Shown here one piece after another: positions 50,658 to 61,369 of a stretch of 64,000 bases of DNA. The translations under genes and the position numbers were made by a program. This stretch comes from Actinomycetospora soli (lineage in GTDB: Bacteria; Actinomycetota; Actinomycetes; Mycobacteriales; Pseudonocardiaceae): assembly GCF_021026295.1 (NCBI RefSeq), contig NZ_JAJNDA010000021.1:1-64000 (forward strand). Direction: 5' to 3'. Under the pieces are notes generated by a model. That model was not told the origin of the DNA. It worked only from the letters and a program-made list of their open reading frames with translations, and did not search any database. Each line of letters begins with the position of its first letter. Position 1 is the first letter of the stretch.

Positions 50658-51226
50658 GCGCTGGTCCTTCCCCTTGCACCGGTCGGTCGGTCGCCTGTCA
50701 CGGACACGCCCCCTCGAACGGACGCCTGCTGCACCCTGTGTAGTTGTTCATGGGCTACACTGCCGACGGACCGGACACCACGGCGCTCCGTGAGTGACGG
50801 GGTCACCCCGGTCGGCGAGCAGAGGTGCACGCACCGTGCACTCCGCGCGTCTGTGGATCGCATGGTCGGTTCCGTTGCTACGGGGTCGGAGCGGCCACCT
50901 GGGCCCGCCACGGCGGACCGGTGCGCCCCGGACCGGGGGCAGTGGGCAGAGCGGCCGGGCACGGACGCGGGTGTGCGGACGTGACGGCCCCGTCGGGTGG
51001 TGTGTCACTCCTCGGAGCAGGTGTCGGTGACGTCGGAGTGTAGACCGGGCCCCCGACGAGATCATCTCCCCGTTCTGCGGGCACCCCCTCCGAGCGGCTC
51101 CGATCACGGGATGTGGCAGGTCACGCCCCTCGTGCGGGATCGCACGGGAGATCGTCGGCAGGGCGAGGACAATGGAGTCCGACGAGGAGTCGTCGAGAAC
51201 CCGCGAGACCCTGGAGGCCGGACGCC
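50658..51226. other. 569-bp intergenic region between divergent cvnA and the XPB helicase
   Basis: No credible gene. It contains an inverted repeat GTGTAG-N11-CTACAC (50738-50760) about 80 bp upstream of cvnA, a possible operator. A short AT-richer stretch lies around 50740-50760 (tagttgttcatggg). The XPB gene is preceded by GGAGG at about 51213. Confidence 0.45.
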
Positions 51227-52903
51227 GTGAGCACCCCCGGGACCGGACCGCTGATCGTCCAGTCCGACAAGACGCTGCTGCTCGAGGTCGATCACGAGAA
51301 CGCCGCGGCGGCGCGGACCGCCATCGCGCCGTTCGCCGAGCTCGAGCGCGCGCCGGAGCACGTGCACACCTACCGCGTCACGCCGCTCGCGCTGTGGAAC
51401 GCCCGCGCGGCGGGCCACGACGCCGAGCAGGTCGTCGACGCCCTCGTCAGCCACTCGCGCTTCGCCGTGCCGCAGAACCTCCTCATGGACGTCGTCGAGA
51501 CCATGGGGCGCTACGGGCGGCTGCAGCTGACCAACCACCCCGCGCACGGCCTCGTCATGGTGTCGTTCGACCGGGCCGTGCTCGAGGAGGTGATGCGCAA
51601 CAAGAAGATCGCGCCGCTGCTCGGCGAGCGCATCGACGACGACACGATCGTCGTGCACCCCTCGCAGCGTGGGCTGCTCAAGCAGATCCTGCTCAAGGTC
51701 GGCTGGCCCGCCGAGGACCTCGCGGGCTACGTCGACGGCGAGGCGCACCCGATCGAGCTCGAGCAGGCCGACTGGGAGCTGCGCGACTACCAGGCCGCGG
51801 CCGTCGAGGGCTTCTGGGCCGGCGGCTCCGGCGTCGTCGTCCTGCCCTGCGGGGCCGGGAAGACGCTGGTCGGCGCGGCCGCGATGGCGAAGGCCAAGGC
51901 GACCACGCTGATCCTGGTGACCAACACGGTCGCGGGTCGGCAGTGGAAGCGGGAGCTGGTCGCCCGCACCTCGCTGACCGAGGACGAGATCGGCGAGTAC
52001 TCGGGCGAGCGCAAGGAGATCCGCCCGGTCACGATCGCGACCTACCAGGTGATGACCCGCAAGACCAAGGGCGTGCACCGGGCGCTCGAGCTCTTCGACG
52101 AGCGCGACTGGGGTCTGATCATCTACGACGAGGTGCACCTGCTGCCCGCGCCCGTCTTCCGGATGACCTCCGACCTGCAGTCCCGCCGCCGGCTCGGACT
52201 CACCGCCACCCTGGTCCGCGAGGACAACCGGGAGGGCGACGTCTTCTCCCTCATCGGCCCGAAGCGCTACGACGCGCCGTGGAAGGACATCGAGTCGCAG
52301 GGCTGGGTCGCGCCCGCGGACTGCGTCGAGGTCCGCGTGACGATGACCGAGAACGAGCGGATCGTCTACGCCACCTCGGAGGCCGACGAGCGCTACCGCA
52401 TGTGCGCCTGCGCGCGGACCAAGATCCCGGTCGTCCGCTCGATCCTGGAGCGCCACCCCGACGAGCCCGCGCTGGTCATCGGTGCCTACATCGACCAGCT
52501 CGAGGAGATGGGTCGGGCGCTCGACTGCCCGGTGATCCAGGGCTCGACGACGAACAAGGAGCGGGAGAAGCTCTTCGACGCGTTCCGGCGCGGGGAGCTG
52601 CCGCGGCTCGTCGTCTCGAAGGTCGCGAACTTCTCCATCGACCTGCCCGAGGCCTCGGTCGCGGTGCAGATCTCGGGGACGTTCGGGTCCCGCCAGGAGG
52701 AGGCCCAGCGCCTCGGCCGGCTGCTGCGCCCCAAGGCCGACGGCCGGCAGGCCCACTTCTACTCGGTCGTCTCGCGCGACTCGGTGGACGCGGACTACGC
52801 CGCCCACCGGCAGCGCTTCCTCGCCGAGCAGGGCTACGCGTACCGGATCGTCGACGCCGACGACATCCTCGGTCCGCCCGTCCCGGAGGTCGACGCGGAC
52901 TGA
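51227..52903 (+). CDS. XPB/ERCC3-type DNA helicase (Rv0861c-like)
   Basis: A 558-aa superfamily-2 helicase related to eukaryotic XPB, with a role in DNA repair. The N-terminal damage-recognition-like part (IVQSDKTLLLEVDHENAAAARTAIAPFAELERAPEHVHTYRVTPLALWNARAAG) precedes RecA domain 1: Walker A LPCGAGKTLVGAAA (about 205), DEVH box IIYDEVHLLPA, and motif III GLTATLVRED. RecA domain 2 has IGAYIDQLEE and motif VI QEEAQRLGRLLRPK. GTG at 51227 has GGAGG 8 bases upstream. A partner is encoded at 42212. Confidence 0.93.
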   Translation: MSTPGTGPLIVQSDKTLLLEVDHENAAAARTAIAPFAELERAPEHVHTYRVTPLALWNARAAGHDAEQVVDALVSHSRFAVPQNLLMDVVETMGRYGRLQLTNHPAHGLVMVSFDRAVLEEVMRNKKIAPLLGERIDDDTIVVHPSQRGLLKQILLKVGWPAEDLAGYVDGEAHPIELEQADWELRDYQAAAVEGFWAGGSGVVVLPCGAGKTLVGAAAMAKAKATTLILVTNTVAGRQWKRELVARTSLTEDEIGEYSGERKEIRPVTIATYQVMTRKTKGVHRALELFDERDWGLIIYDEVHLLPAPVFRMTSDLQSRRRLGLTATLVREDNREGDVFSLIGPKRYDAPWKDIESQGWVAPADCVEVRVTMTENERIVYATSEADERYRMCACARTKIPVVRSILERHPDEPALVIGAYIDQLEEMGRALDCPVIQGSTTNKEREKLFDAFRRGELPRLVVSKVANFSIDLPEASVAVQISGTFGSRQEEAQRLGRLLRPKADGRQAHFYSVVSRDSVDADYAAHRQRFLAEQGYAYRIVDADDILGPPVPEVDAD

Positions 52904-52909
52904 GCGCGC

Positions 52910-53377
52910 CTAGCGCCCGTACCAGGGCACCTCGCGACGGGCGCTCGAGATCGGGGTGGTGGCCGTCGTCGGCCCCACCCCGAAGGTCCGCGGGTCGTCC
53001 ACGTCGACGATCCGGCGGCCGAGCGGCGTGAGCGACACCGGGATGAGCTTCAGGTTCGCCCAGGCGAACGGGATGCCGATGATCGTCACGGCCAGCGCGA
53101 TCGCGGTGACCACGTGCCCGATCGCGAGCCACCAGCCCGCGACGACGAACCAGACGACGTTGCCGAGGGTCGACCCGATCCCGTGGTCGGGCCGACGTTC
53201 GAGGCGCTGCCCGAACGGCCACAGGGTGAACAGTGCGATGCGGAACGAGGCGATCCCCCACGGGATCGTCACGATCAGCACGCAGCAGATGATCCCGGCG
53301 ATCACGTAGCCGATCGCCATCCACACCCCGGCCAGCACGAGCCACACCAGGTTCAGCAGGATCCGCAGGCCTTCCAT
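52910..53377 (-). CDS. YccF-domain membrane protein
   Basis: A 155-aa membrane protein with two YccF repeats: ILLNLVWLVLAGVWMAIGYVIAGIICCVLIVTIPWGIASFRIALFTLWPFG and TLGNVVWFVVAGWWLAIGHVVTAIALAVTIIGIPFAWANLKL. Four membrane segments are predicted. The function of the family is unknown. It converges on the XPB gene with a 6-bp gap. Confidence 0.92.
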   Translation of the reverse strand: MEGLRILLNLVWLVLAGVWMAIGYVIAGIICCVLIVTIPWGIASFRIALFTLWPFGQRLERRPDHGIGSTLGNVVWFVVAGWWLAIGHVVTAIALAVTIIGIPFAWANLKLIPVSLTPLGRRIVDVDDPRTFGVGPTTATTPISSARREVPWYGR

Positions 53378-53450
53378 GTGTCCAGGATGCCGGGATCCGC
53401 TGAGAGTCCCCTGAGCAGGCCGGGAACTATTTTCCCGACGTCGGGCCGGG

Positions 53451-54749
53451 TCAGTCGAGCACGCGGCCCTTCGTCTCGGGCAGCGTCAGGATGATCACGA
53501 ACGCCACGACGGCGCCCCCGGTGACGTACCAGAAGAACAGCTGCGGCTGACCCGCGCCGGAGAACGCCGCGATGAGCAGCGGCGCGGTGCCGCCGAACAG
53601 GGCGACCGTCAGGTTGTACCAGGCGCCGATGCCGAGGGCGCGGAGCTCGGTCGGGAAGATCTCGCTCATGATCGCCGGCGCGATCGAGGAGAACACCGCG
53701 TAGAGCCCCAGCCCCACCGAGAACACGATGATGAGGTTCACCAGGGGCGGCCGGTCGGTGATGAGCAGGCTCAGCGGCACGGTCAGGACGGCGAACGCGG
53801 CCGACCACACCAGCATCTGCGGCTTGCGCCCGAACCGGTCGGCGCAGGCGCCCATCGGGTACTGCAGCGCGATGAACACGACCGTGCCGATGGACAGCGC
53901 GAGGAAGACGTCGCTGCCGGCGGCGTCGCGGAACTGCACCGCGTACGGGGTGAGGGCGCTGAAGAACGTGTAGTAGCAGAGCGTCGAGAGCAGCGTGAAG
54001 CCGAAGAGCTGCAGGACCGACCGCGGGTAGTGGGTCAGCGTCCGCAGCAGCGGGTTCTTCGTGGCCTTGGCCTTCTCGACGTTCTCCTCGAACTGCTCGG
54101 TCTCGGTGAGGCTGCGGCGCAGCCAGAGCCCGACGAGGCCGAGGACGCCGCCGACCACGAACGCGATGCGCCACCCGTAGGACTCGAGGTCGGGGCGGCT
54201 GAGCGTGGAGGTCAGCAGCAGCCCGAGCAGCGACGCGGCGAGCAGCGCGACGCCCGTGGAGATGTAGAAGAAGCTCGAGTACCGGCCGCGGCGGTTCGGC
54301 GGCGCGATCTCGGCGAGGTACGCGCTGGCGTTGGACACCTCGCCGCCCAGCGAGAGGCCCTGCGCGATCCGGGCGAGCAGCAGCAGGATCGGCGCGAGCC
54401 AGCCGACGGCGGCGTAGGTCGGGAGCACGGCGATCAGGAGCGAACCGCCTGCCATCAGCAGGATCGTCACGAGCATCGCGAACTTGCGGCCGCGCAGGTC
54501 GGCGAGACGCCCGAGCAGCACTCCACCGAGCGGGCGGAAGAAGAACGCGAGCGCGTAGGTCGACGTCGTGCCGATCAGCGCCAGCGTCGGATTCGACTTG
54601 TCGAAGAACTGGGACGAGAAGTAGACCGCGAAGGTCGCGTAGATCGTCCAGTCGAACCACTCGACGGCGTTGCCGATGCTGGCCGCGACGAGCGTCCGCA
54701 CCGGCAGCTTGTGACGCTCGGTCGACGCCGGGTCCGTCACCTGGCTCAT
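53451..54749 (-). CDS. MFS transporter of the metabolite:H+ symporter (MHS) type
   Basis: A 432-aa, 12-helix transporter. The MHS signature is SIGNAVEWFDWTIYATFAVYFSSQFF at the N-terminus, followed by motif A GVLLGRLADLRGRKFAM and ADRFGRKPQM in the second half, and ending LPETKGRVLD. Members take up organic acids, proline or betaine; the substrate here is not readable. ATG at 54749. A small GGGAA/TTCCC hairpin with a short T-run (about 53421-53436) lies after its stop and may end transcription. Confidence 0.9.
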   Translation of the reverse strand: MSQVTDPASTERHKLPVRTLVAASIGNAVEWFDWTIYATFAVYFSSQFFDKSNPTLALIGTTSTYALAFFFRPLGGVLLGRLADLRGRKFAMLVTILLMAGGSLLIAVLPTYAAVGWLAPILLLLARIAQGLSLGGEVSNASAYLAEIAPPNRRGRYSSFFYISTGVALLAASLLGLLLTSTLSRPDLESYGWRIAFVVGGVLGLVGLWLRRSLTETEQFEENVEKAKATKNPLLRTLTHYPRSVLQLFGFTLLSTLCYYTFFSALTPYAVQFRDAAGSDVFLALSIGTVVFIALQYPMGACADRFGRKPQMLVWSAAFAVLTVPLSLLITDRPPLVNLIIVFSVGLGLYAVFSSIAPAIMSEIFPTELRALGIGAWYNLTVALFGGTAPLLIAAFSGAGQPQLFFWYVTGGAVVAFVIILTLPETKGRVLD

Positions 54750-54853
54750 GCGCGCTCCCTCACGGTGGTTCGTCGGGCACGCACGGTAGGTGATTCGTCC
54801 CGGTTCGACCAGTGCAGGTCGCAGTCAGCGGAAGACGCCCGGGGCAGGAGAGG

Positions 54854-55963
54854 TCAGAGGGCCAGCACCGCGGCCACCAGGTCGGCCTGCGCACTCCGCG
54901 CGCTCGTCCGGGTCCGGCCCCCGATCAGGGCGTCCAGCGGCAGCACCGTGACGCCGTAGCGCATCCGCGTGAGGGCCCGGACCGCGGCGGTGAGCACCGC
55001 GCGGTCGATCTCGTACCCCTCGGCCGCCAGGCCGTCGGCGTACGCGTCCAGCGCCCGGGGCAGGACGGCGACCGCCTCCGCGGCGGACGCACGCCCTGCC
55101 TCGGCGCGACCGAGGACGAGCGGGACCACGTCCCAGCCGACGGGTGCGCTCGTGGCGCTCGCCCAGTCGATCGCGACGAAGGACCCGGGGTCGGCCGCGG
55201 GACGCAGCAGGTTGTCCGGCGTCGGATCGCCGTGCGCGGGCAGGACGGGGACGGTGGCCCAGGGGGCGACACCGGGCGCGTCGTCGGTGGCGAGGTCGTC
55301 GAGGAGGGCGCGCACCGGCTCCTCGAGCCCCCGCTCGACCGCGGCGGCGAACTCCGGGTGCTCCCAGGCCCCCGGCGCCAGGAGCAGCGGGGCCGCCCAC
55401 GAGCGGACGGCGTCGTCGAGGAACGAGCGGACGAAGGAGGGCCCGGTCCACGGCACCACGTCGCGCGCCCGGCGGGCGGCGAGGCGACCGAGCAGACCGG
55501 CCGCGCGGACGACGTCCTCGGCGGTCCACGGCCGGTCGGCCACCTCCACCTCCTCCTGCCACAGCACGATCTCCTCGTCGCGCTCCGTCAGCGCCACGGG
55601 CGCGGGGAGCCGCAGCCCCGGCGGGAACCGGTCCGGCGGCACGGTCGTGACGACCTCCGCCTCGAGACGCCACGGGATGACCCGGTCCAGGTGGTCCCGC
55701 GCGTCGTCCGGCATCTGCGGCGGGAGACCGAAGCGGGCCGGCCGGAGGACCTTGGCGACCACCCCGACCGGCACGCGCTCGCCGTCGGCGGTGCGGGCCA
55801 GGACGGACACCCGGTGCAGCCCGGCCGTGGTCGGGGCGGTGGCCACGTGGGCGATGCACCCGACGGCCTGCACCGCGACGTCGACGACCCGCCGTCCGAG
55901 CAGCCGACCCAGACCGTCCGCGAGCCCGCTCGGCGGGATTCCGCCCGGCAACGACGGCGTCAT
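54854..55963 (-). CDS. Aminoglycoside phosphotransferase-fold kinase (APH family)
   Basis: A 369-aa APH/choline-kinase-like protein. The catalytic loop is VLPAHGDPTPDNLLR (His-Gly-Asp...Asn) near residue 240 and the metal-binding Asp lies in FVAIDWASATSAPVGWD. The N-lobe contains VVAKVL (Lys). Substrate is unknown; it could be an antibiotic, sugar, choline or a lipid head group. ATG 55963 is preferred to GTG 55969 because GGAG lies 7 bases upstream. It diverges from a MarR gene with a shared operator. Confidence 0.82.
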   Translation of the reverse strand: MTPSLPGGIPPSGLADGLGRLLGRRVVDVAVQAVGCIAHVATAPTTAGLHRVSVLARTADGERVPVGVVAKVLRPARFGLPPQMPDDARDHLDRVIPWRLEAEVVTTVPPDRFPPGLRLPAPVALTERDEEIVLWQEEVEVADRPWTAEDVVRAAGLLGRLAARRARDVVPWTGPSFVRSFLDDAVRSWAAPLLLAPGAWEHPEFAAAVERGLEEPVRALLDDLATDDAPGVAPWATVPVLPAHGDPTPDNLLRPAADPGSFVAIDWASATSAPVGWDVVPLVLGRAEAGRASAAEAVAVLPRALDAYADGLAAEGYEIDRAVLTAAVRALTRMRYGVTVLPLDALIGGRTRTSARSAQADLVAAVLAL

Positions 55964-55990
55964 GATCACGCTCCCGGTATGGTCAAGCTC

Positions 55991-56009
55991 CTTGTCGGAA
56001 TCCGACGAG
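55991..56009. promoter_or_regulatory. Candidate MarR operator
   Basis: CTTGTCGGA-A-TCCGACGAG is a 9-1-9 inverted repeat with one mismatch (perfect 6-1-6 core at 55994-56006), immediately before the MarR start and 28 bp before the APH start. A TATGGT box just upstream (55978-55983) could be the -10 element of the MarR gene. Confidence 0.6.
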
Positions 56010-56010
56010 T

Positions 56011-56481
56011 GTGCCGGGAGGGGACGTCATCGTCAACGAGCTTGTCGAACCGCCGCTCCCGGGGCTCCTCGAGCAGCTGCTCCTCGACCTCCGCCGCACG
56101 GTGTACGAGGTCGCGGCGGAGCACGCCCCGGGCCTCGGCGCCCGGCACTTTCGGCTGCTCTCGGCCCTGCCCCCGGACGGCACCCGGGTGGCGCGCCTGG
56201 TCGAGGTCAGCGGGCTGACCAAGCAGGCGCTGGCGCAGACGCTGCGCCCCCTGGAGGACGGCGGACTGGTCGAGGTGGTCCCCGATCCCGCGGACCGCCG
56301 GGCCCGGGTCGTGCGGCGGACGGAGGCCGGGGACCGGGTCGAGCGGGCGTTGCGGGCGGCGCTCGCGCGGCGAGAGGACGAGCTGGCCGCCCGCGTCGGC
56401 GCGGAGCGCTGGGCCGTCAGCGCAGCGGTGCTGCGGGAGCTGTGGCGGGACGCGGTCGAGACGCGAGCGGCCGGGGCCTGA
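56011..56481 (+). CDS. MarR-family transcriptional regulator
   Basis: A 156-aa MarR winged helix: FRLLSALPPDGTRVARLVEVSGLTKQALAQTLRPLEDGGLVEVVPDPADRRARVVRRTEAG is canonical. The start is not certain. GTG 56011 has no good Shine-Dalgarno; the only GGGAGGGG lies after it and points to an ATC codon at 56029. A leaderless or GTG start is the default. It probably represses itself and the divergent kinase gene through the palindrome between them. Confidence 0.87.
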   Translation: MPGGDVIVNELVEPPLPGLLEQLLLDLRRTVYEVAAEHAPGLGARHFRLLSALPPDGTRVARLVEVSGLTKQALAQTLRPLEDGGLVEVVPDPADRRARVVRRTEAGDRVERALRAALARREDELAARVGAERWAVSAAVLRELWRDAVETRAAGA

Positions 56482-56507
56482 TCGAGGACGGGCCGTCCCT
56501 GCCACTG

Positions 56508-56535
56508 GGTGACAGCAACGACGCTTTCCTGCCAC
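56508..56535 (+). repeat. Palindrome family A, copy 4 (single arm)
   Basis: ggtgacagcaacgacgctttcctgccac in the orientation of the right arm, without the left arm (only ctgccac remains upstream). It sits between the convergent MarR and groL genes, beside a second hairpin. Confidence 0.8.
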
Positions 56536-56555
56536 CCCGGAAGAGGCGCAGGAAC

Positions 56556-56597
56556 GACGAACGGGCCGCACCCCCGCAGGGGGTACGGCCCGTCGTC
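56556..56597. terminator. Terminator between MarR gene and groL
   Basis: Arms 56556-56575 and 56579-56597 (CGGGCCG-c-ACCCCC / GGGGGT-a-CGGCCCG, extended by GACGA/TCGTC) form a strong hairpin with a 3-nt loop downstream of groL. Confidence 0.8.
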
Positions 56598-56614
56598 AGG
56601 AACGAGCAGGTGGA

Positions 56615-58330
<1,716 letters not shown>

Positions 58331-58343
58331 TCACCGTCCCGAC

Positions 58344-58370
58344 CTGGCACTCGACACTACCGAGTGCCAG
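58344..58370. promoter_or_regulatory. CIRCE element 1 (HrcA operator)
   Basis: CTGGCACTC-GACACTACC-GAGTGCCAG: perfect 9-bp arms with the standard 9-bp spacer, 95 bp upstream of groL. Confidence 0.92.
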
Positions 58371-58378
58371 CACCGAGT

Positions 58379-58405
58379 CTGGCACTCGGGTGGGGTGAGT
58401 GCAAG
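58379..58405. promoter_or_regulatory. CIRCE element 2 (HrcA operator)
   Basis: CTGGCACTC-GGGTGGGGT-GAGTGCAAG: 9-9-9 layout with one mismatch, 8 bp from the first CIRCE. Two operators in tandem fit cooperative repression by HrcA. Confidence 0.8.
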
Positions 58406-58422
58406 CGACCCGGGGCGGCGGG

Positions 58423-59667
58423 TCAGGCGAGCAGCAGGACCAGCACGACGATCAGCAGCGCCACCGCGCCCCCGCCCACCAGCAGGGCCACCACCGGCCG
58501 TCCGGGCGCGCGGCCGCCGCCGAACGCCCCGAGGTCGGTGGGCGACGCGGGCGCCTGCGTCCGCTGCGGGGGCGGTCCCGTGCGCGGCGGCAGCGGGGCC
58601 CGCACCGGCACCCCGTTCCCGACGACGGGTCGTGCCGCGGCCGGGCGGGGTGCGTTCGTCGGAGGTGCAGCCCGGCGCGGCGCCGCGGGCGACTGACGGG
58701 CGGGGACCGGGCCGGCGTGAGGGGAGGATCCGAGCGCTCTCGTGGCACCAGGGTTCCCCTCACGCCGGACGGGGGGCCGACCCGCGAGGGCGGCGCGGGC
58801 CGCGGTCATGAGGTCCCGGGCGCTCGCGGGGCGCCGGGCCGGGTCGACCGAGAGCGCCCGGCGGAGCAGCGCGTCGACGTCCGGGCCGAACGCGGTCCCG
58901 GCCGACGCGGTCGGCACGTCGCCGGCGAGATGGGCGTCGATCACCTCGGTGACCGAGCCGCGGTAGGGCGCGTGGCCGGTCAGGCAGGTGTAGAGCACGC
59001 AGGCGAGCGAGTAGAGGTCCGTGCGGGCGTCGACCGGCTCGCCGCGCAGGTGCTCCGGGGCGGCGAACGTCGGGGACCCGAGGAAGTCGCCGCCGCGGGT
59101 GCGGTGGCCGGTGGCGCCGCGGTGGGTGAGGCCGAAGTCGGCGAGGTAGGCGAGCTCGCGGCTGCCCGCGCCGGCCGCGTGGCCGACGAGGACGTTGGCC
59201 GGCTTGACGTCGAGGTGCACCAGCCCGTGGGCGTGCACCGCGTCGAGGGCGTCGGCGACCTGGTCGAGCAGGCGCAGCGCCCGCTCCGGGGCGAGCGGCC
59301 GGCCGCCGACGAGCGTGGCGAGGTCGGGGCCCTCGATGAAGCGCATCGCGATGTAGAGCCGGTCGTCCACGCTGTCCACGTCGTAGAGCGGCACCACGTG
59401 CGGGTGGTCGACCGCCGAGGTGTTGCGCGCCTCGTCGCGGAAGCGCTCGCGGAACTCCTCGTCCCCGGCGAGCGCCGGGTCGATCACCTTGAGTGCGACG
59501 ACCCGGCCGAGCCGCGTGTCCGTGGCCCGGTACACGGTGCTCATGCCCCCGCGCCCGATGACGCCCTCGACCCGGTAGCGGCCGAGCGCGGACCCGGTCA
59601 GGTCCTCGGTGGCCGGCGTCCCGCGCGGCGGCTCCGCCGCCTCGTCAGCAGGGTCGCTCCGGGTCAC
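58423..59667 (-). CDS. Serine/threonine protein kinase (PknB-like), single C-terminal membrane helix
   Basis: A 414-aa kinase. The Gly loop is [12 protein letters not shown], the ATP Lys is Lys60 (VVALKVI), the catalytic loop reads [10 protein letters not shown] (Asp153) rather than HRD, and DFG is at about 177. Activation and substrate-binding segments [34 protein letters not shown] are complete. A Pro/Arg-rich juxtamembrane stretch (about 295-380) leads to one membrane helix at the very end ([25 protein letters not shown]) with no extracellular domain. GTG at 59667. The gene ends 18 bp from the second CIRCE and is absent from the M. tuberculosis Rv0435c-Rv0440 block. Confidence 0.9.
   Translation of the reverse strand: MTRSDPADEAAEPPRGTPATEDLTGSALGRYRVEGVIGRGGMSTVYRATDTRLGRVVALKVIDPALAGDEEFRERFRDEARNTSAVDHPHVVPLYDVDSVDDRLYIAMRFIEGPDLATLVGGRPLAPERALRLLDQVADALDAVHAHGLVHLDVKPANVLVGHAAGAGSRELAYLADFGLTHRGATGHRTRGGDFLGSPTFAAPEHLRGEPVDARTDLYSLACVLYTCLTGHAPYRGSVTEVIDAHLAGDVPTASAGTAFGPDVDALLRRALSVDPARRPASARDLMTAARAALAGRPPVRREGNPGATRALGSSPHAGPVPARQSPAAPRRAAPPTNAPRPAAARPVVGNGVPVRAPLPPRTGPPPQRTQAPASPTDLGAFGGGRAPGRPVVALLVGGGAVALLIVVLVLLLA
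58614..58630 (-). repeat. 17-bp dispersed motif, copy 4
   Basis: Reverse-complement copy of acccgtcgtcgggaacg inside the Pro/Arg-rich region of the kinase gene. Confidence 0.7.
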
Positions 59668-59760
59668 GGCGACGAGGGTAGAGGCCGCGCCGCACCCGGC
59701 GGGGCCGATCGCGCTCCCCCGTCGCCCCAGGTCGGCGCGGGCGGGGCACGATGTCGAGCC

Positions 59761-61020
59761 GTGAGCGACGCGCACGGTCATGGGCACGGACATGGGCACG
59801 ATCACGGCGACCCCGCGGCGATGCGGCCCGTCGAGGCGCACGCCGCCGCGGTCGCGGAGCTGATCGCCCCCACCGGGACGGAGACGGTGCCGCTCGCGGC
59901 CGCCCGGGGTCGCGTCCTCGCCGCGGACCTGACGTCCCCCGTGTCGCTGCCGCCCTTCGACAACTCCGCGATGGACGGCTACGCGGTGCTTGCCGCCGAC
60001 CTCGCGACGACCCCGGTGACGCTGCCCGTGCCCGAGGACGTGCCGGCGGGGCGCGTCGACGGCCCGCTCCTGGCCCCCGGCACCGCCCACCGGATCATGA
60101 CCGGCGCGGCCGTCCCCGAGGGCGCCGACGCCGTGGTGCAGGTGGAGTGGACCGACGGCGGGCTGCCGGGCGCCACCGTGACGATCGAGCGCGGCGTCGA
60201 CGCCGGGCAGAGCGTGCGCCGCGCGGGCGACGACGTCACGGCCGGCCAGGTCGTCCTCACCGCGGGCACCGTGCTCGGCGCGGCGCAGATCGGCCTCGCG
60301 GCCGCGGTCGGGGCGCCCGAGCTGACCGTCCACCGGCGCCCACGCGTGCTCGTGCTCTCGACCGGCTCCGAACTCGTCGCGCCCGGCGAGCCGCTGCGCC
60401 ACGGGCAGATCCACGAGTCGAACGGCCCGATGCTGGCCGCGGCCGTCGAGGACGCGGGCGGCGAGGCCCGGCTCCTGCGCTTCGTGCCCGACGACGTCGA
60501 GGAGTTCCTGACGACGCTCGACGCGGCCCTCGCCGAGCCCACGGACCTCGTCATCACCTCGGGCGGCGTGAGCGCGGGCGCCTACGAGGTGGTCAAGGAC
60601 GCGTTCACCACGCGCGGGATCGCGTTCACCAAGGTCGCCATGCAGCCCGGGATGCCGCAGGGGGCGGGCCGCTACGACGGCCGCGTCGCCGTGGTGACCC
60701 TGCCCGGCAACCCGGTGAGCTCGCTGGTCTCGTTCGAGGTGTTCGTGCGGCCGGCGCTGCGCCGCGCCGCCGGGCACCCGCACCCCGACCGGGCCCGGGT
60801 CCGGGCGCGGACGGCCGAGGAGCTCCGCTCGCCCGCGGGGCGCCGGCAGTTCCGCCGCGGTCGCCTGGACGCCGTGGCCGGCACCGTCGCGCCCGTCGGC
60901 GGGGCGGGCTCGCACCTGCTCGCCGCGCTCGCGCAGGCGGACTGCCTGCTCGTGGTGGGCGAGGACGTCACCGAGGTGGCCGTCGGCAGCGAGGTCGAGG
61001 TCTGGCTCCTGGAGAGCTGA
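59761..61020 (+). CDS. moeA: Molybdopterin molybdenumtransferase MoeA, His-rich N-terminus
   Basis: A 419-aa MoeA, which inserts molybdate into adenylated molybdopterin. Domain order is standard: PVEAHAAAVAELIAP, the LPPFDNSAMDGYAV motif, GTAHRIMTGAAVPEGADAVVQVE, MoCF domain with VLSTGSELVAPGEPLRHGQIHESN, ITSGGVSAGAYEVVKD and VTLPGNPVSSLVSFE, and a C-terminal beta barrel. A Gly-His stretch (AHGHGHGHGHDHGD, residues 4-17) precedes the core, similar to runs in the MoxR and VWA proteins of the mdo operon. GTG at 59761. In M. tuberculosis moeA2 holds this position before psd and pssA. Confidence 0.93.
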   Translation: MSDAHGHGHGHGHDHGDPAAMRPVEAHAAAVAELIAPTGTETVPLAAARGRVLAADLTSPVSLPPFDNSAMDGYAVLAADLATTPVTLPVPEDVPAGRVDGPLLAPGTAHRIMTGAAVPEGADAVVQVEWTDGGLPGATVTIERGVDAGQSVRRAGDDVTAGQVVLTAGTVLGAAQIGLAAAVGAPELTVHRRPRVLVLSTGSELVAPGEPLRHGQIHESNGPMLAAAVEDAGGEARLLRFVPDDVEEFLTTLDAALAEPTDLVITSGGVSAGAYEVVKDAFTTRGIAFTKVAMQPGMPQGAGRYDGRVAVVTLPGNPVSSLVSFEVFVRPALRRAAGHPHPDRARVRARTAEELRSPAGRRQFRRGRLDAVAGTVAPVGGAGSHLLAALAQADCLLVVGEDVTEVAVGSEVEVWLLES

Positions 61021-61369
61021 CGGCGCGCCGTCGGACTGAACCGGTCCCGGGGCGTCGACCAGGGCGGAAGCCGCCGTTCGAGTGGTCCGCTTGGGCCATC
61101 GGCGCGAAATCGGTTTGGCGCGACCCGGAAGATCAGGCACCATGTGTGAGAACTCTCATGGTGCCGGCACCGGACGAGTTCACCCCGGGTAGCCCGATGG
61201 CCGATCGCGGTGTCCGCCAACGCGATCGACGTCGACCAACCGCTTGTCGCTGGGGAGCGGACGAGCGGTTCTCGCCGGGGTCGCCGTCTCGGGGGATGGC
61301 GGCCCCGGCCCCACCCGGTGTGTGCCGATAGATTCGATTCAGCACCCGTCGTCGACGCGAAGGTTGACC
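61021..61369. other. 349-bp intergenic region moeA-psd with palindrome
   Basis: No credible gene. GGCACCATG (61136-61144) and CATGGTGCC (61157-61165) form perfect 9-bp arms with a 12-nt spacer that contains a further GAGA/CTCT pairing. It could be an operator or the moeA terminator. The psd promoter probably lies to its right (gccgatagattcgattc around 61324-61340 is AT-richer than its surroundings). Confidence 0.5.
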
